In this document: in pieces, positions 32,723 to 34,001 of the stretch | How the letters are laid out: every line of letters starts with the position of its first letter | Numbering within the stretch: position 1 is the first letter of the stretch | Assembly (NCBI GenBank): GCA_020832585.1 | Contig: JAFIEL010000014.1 | Coordinates: 1-34,001 of the forward strand | Length of the DNA stretch: 34,001 nt | Direction of reading: 5' to 3' | From: Natronohydrobacter sp. | GTDB taxonomy: Bacteria > Pseudomonadota > Alphaproteobacteria > Rhodobacterales > Rhodobacteraceae | The notes under the pieces: generated by a model | Seen by the model: only the letters and a program-made list of their open reading frames with translations | What the model was told of the DNA's origin: nothing | Database searches by the model: none | Translations under genes and position numbers: made by a program

Positions 32723-34001
32723 TCATGACGCTGCAGATGTTCCCGCCTGCAGTGGGCTTTCGTCTTCCAGTTCCAAAAGCCGCTCGATCTCTGCCTCTGC
32801 GTGATCGTCAGGACGGAAAACCAGTTGTGCGGCATGGATCAGACTGTGGCTCGCGTCCAGAGCATACCCCGAATCGTTCAGAAAAGAAGTCGCATGTGCC
32901 GCCGTGATCCGCCGCGTCTGCAACAATCCTTCCAGCCGTTCGGACAGGGTGGCGCCCTCTGCGTCCAATGCGCGGCGTTCTTCCTCCAGAACCAGCGAAG
33001 AGCGCGCCTCGGCCGACAGCAGCTCCAGCCGTGCAATCACGGTCAGAATTTGCGCAACATCCAGCCGCAACCGGTCATAAAGCGCGGTGACCTCGCCTTG
33101 CGGCAGACTGGTGAAGCGCGTGACATTCTCGCGCATATGCTTGATCGCCTTGACCGCCCGGACCAGCAAAGCCGCCGCATCGCGCAATTCGTTCAGCCGT
33201 GTGCGGTCGCGCGCGGGCAGCGACCGGCTCGCCTGATCCGCACAGAACGCCACGATTGCCGCATGCAGGCTTTTCACCCGGTCCTCATACTGGCGCTCGT
33301 AATCGATCTGGATCGGCTCGCGTGCACGCGACACGGTCAGCGCCAGATCGCGCGAGGCACTCAGATCCTCCATCCGCAGATTGAGCCCGGTGCTGATCAG
33401 CGCCAGAACATGGCCCTGCAACCGTGCCACCTCTTTTTGCAAGGCGGTCAGGATCGTGACCGGAAAGCTGCCCAGATCGCCTGCGATATAGCGTGGCTGG
33501 CTGGTGCTGGGCAGCGGGGCAGGGATGCGGCGCTCCAGCCAGATCAGCAGGCGACCCCGCAGCGGCACCATCAGCCCCAGCCCCAGCAGATTGAAAAGCG
33601 TGTGAAACAGTGCCAGTTTCAGCATCGCATCATCCGGCGCGATCCCGAGGGTCGTCGCCAGCCAATCAACCAGCACGCGCAACGGCACGATCAGCACCAG
33701 CGCCGTGGCTCCGGTGGCCAGATTGAACACCAGATGCCCCAGTGCCAGCCGCTTGCCCTGAAAATTCGCCGTCGTGGCCCCGATCAGCGCTGTAACCGTC
33801 GTGCCGACATTCGCGCCAATGGCCACGGCCAGCGCATTGTCATAGCTGATCTGCCCCGCGCCAAGGGCCGCGATCACCAACAGCATCGTCGCATGGCTGG
33901 ACTGCATCACCACGGTCGCGAAAGCGCCCACAACCGTATAGACCAGAAGCCCCGCGATCCCGGCCAGCGCCAGCCGCGTCAGATCGAACCGCGCGCTGAA
34001 G
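32723..34001 (-). CDS. Na+/phosphate cotransporter with PhoU-like tail (5' end outside window)
   Basis: The C-terminal 425 or so residues of a Na/Pi-cotransporter II-type protein. The frame is open to the window edge, so the N-terminus is missing. The membrane part shows the QSS repeat as VVMQSSHATMLLV (usual form QSSSAT) and AIGANVGTTVTAL, which form the transport core, and several helices up to about 33550. After that follows a cytoplasmic helical region (about 240 residues) that resembles PhoU and may tune uptake. The protein should move phosphate, driven by sodium, across the inner membrane. The family is secure, and the His in the QSS motif is a deviation of unknown effect. Confidence 0.9.
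   Translation of the reverse strand, partial: FSARFDLTRLALAGIAGLLVYTVVGAFATVVMQSSHATMLLVIAALGAGQISYDNALAVAIGANVGTTVTALIGATTANFQGKRLALGHLVFNLATGATALVLIVPLRVLVDWLATTLGIAPDDAMLKLALFHTLFNLLGLGLMVPLRGRLLIWLERRIPAPLPSTSQPRYIAGDLGSFPVTILTALQKEVARLQGHVLALISTGLNLRMEDLSASRDLALTVSRAREPIQIDYERQYEDRVKSLHAAIVAFCADQASRSLPARDRTRLNELRDAAALLVRAVKAIKHMRENVTRFTSLPQGEVTALYDRLRLDVAQILTVIARLELLSAEARSSLVLEEERRALDAEGATLSERLEGLLQTRRITAAHATSFLNDSGYALDASHSLIHAAQLVFRPDDHAEAEIERLLELEDESPLQAGTSAAS

Overview
The window looks like chromosomal DNA from an alphaproteobacterium, most likely Rhodobacterales. This is inferred from the G+C-rich coding style, the DUF2059, RsgA and ArgE-type proteins, and the very tight ATGA/TGATG gene overlaps. 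I cannot name a genus. Genes are dense and mostly in short operons, separated by a few decayed stretches.

Positions 1-8724: the 3' end of an IS5-type transposase, then two divergent transcription units around a 226-bp control region. Leftward run an OmpR-type response regulator, a hybrid histidine kinase and a HAD phosphatase, each overlapping the next by 4 bp. Rightward runs a complete ABC importer: periplasmic binding protein, fused double permease and ATPase, all of the Fbp/Afu type. The binding protein looks more like AfuA-type sugar-phosphate binders than iron binders. The locus therefore reads as a sense-import-dephosphorylate unit for a phosphorylated compound, which is an inference.

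Positions 8725-17202: a second, carbohydrate-type ABC locus. A LacI-family regulator is divergent from an operon of two permeases, a binding protein, a cytoplasmic clan-A glycoside hydrolase and a UgpC/MalK-type ATPase. Beyond the operon lie relics of another sugar ABC system: a truncated binding protein and a frameshifted ATPase without its P-loop. A degenerate repeat at the ATPase break also occurs near 17403.

Positions 17203-23785: a non-coding remnant, a serine hydrolase (beta-lactamase fold), and a divergent six-gene operon whose junctions overlap or are very close. It encodes a membrane protein, a tiny XRE regulator, a DUF2306 membrane protein, a small membrane protein, a zinc-free MDR oxidoreductase and a second serine hydrolase. 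The RsgA GTPase follows on the opposite strand.

Positions 23786-30156: accessory DNA. A DUF6155-like gene comes first. An apparent integrative element then sits against the 3' end of tRNA-Ser(CGA), with a tyrosine recombinase, an unrecognised gene with a damaged 5' end, a zinc-ribbon/Toprim primase-like protein, a DUF3987 protein split at a run of nine G, and a small winged-helix-like protein. The last gene contains ten 9-bp iteron-like repeats in direct and inverted blocks. This replication-like module is the most interesting part of the window.

Positions 30157-34001: ordinary chromosomal genes, namely a DUF2059 exported protein, an ArgE-type deacetylase, a small helical protein and the 3' part of a Na+/phosphate cotransporter with a PhoU-like tail.
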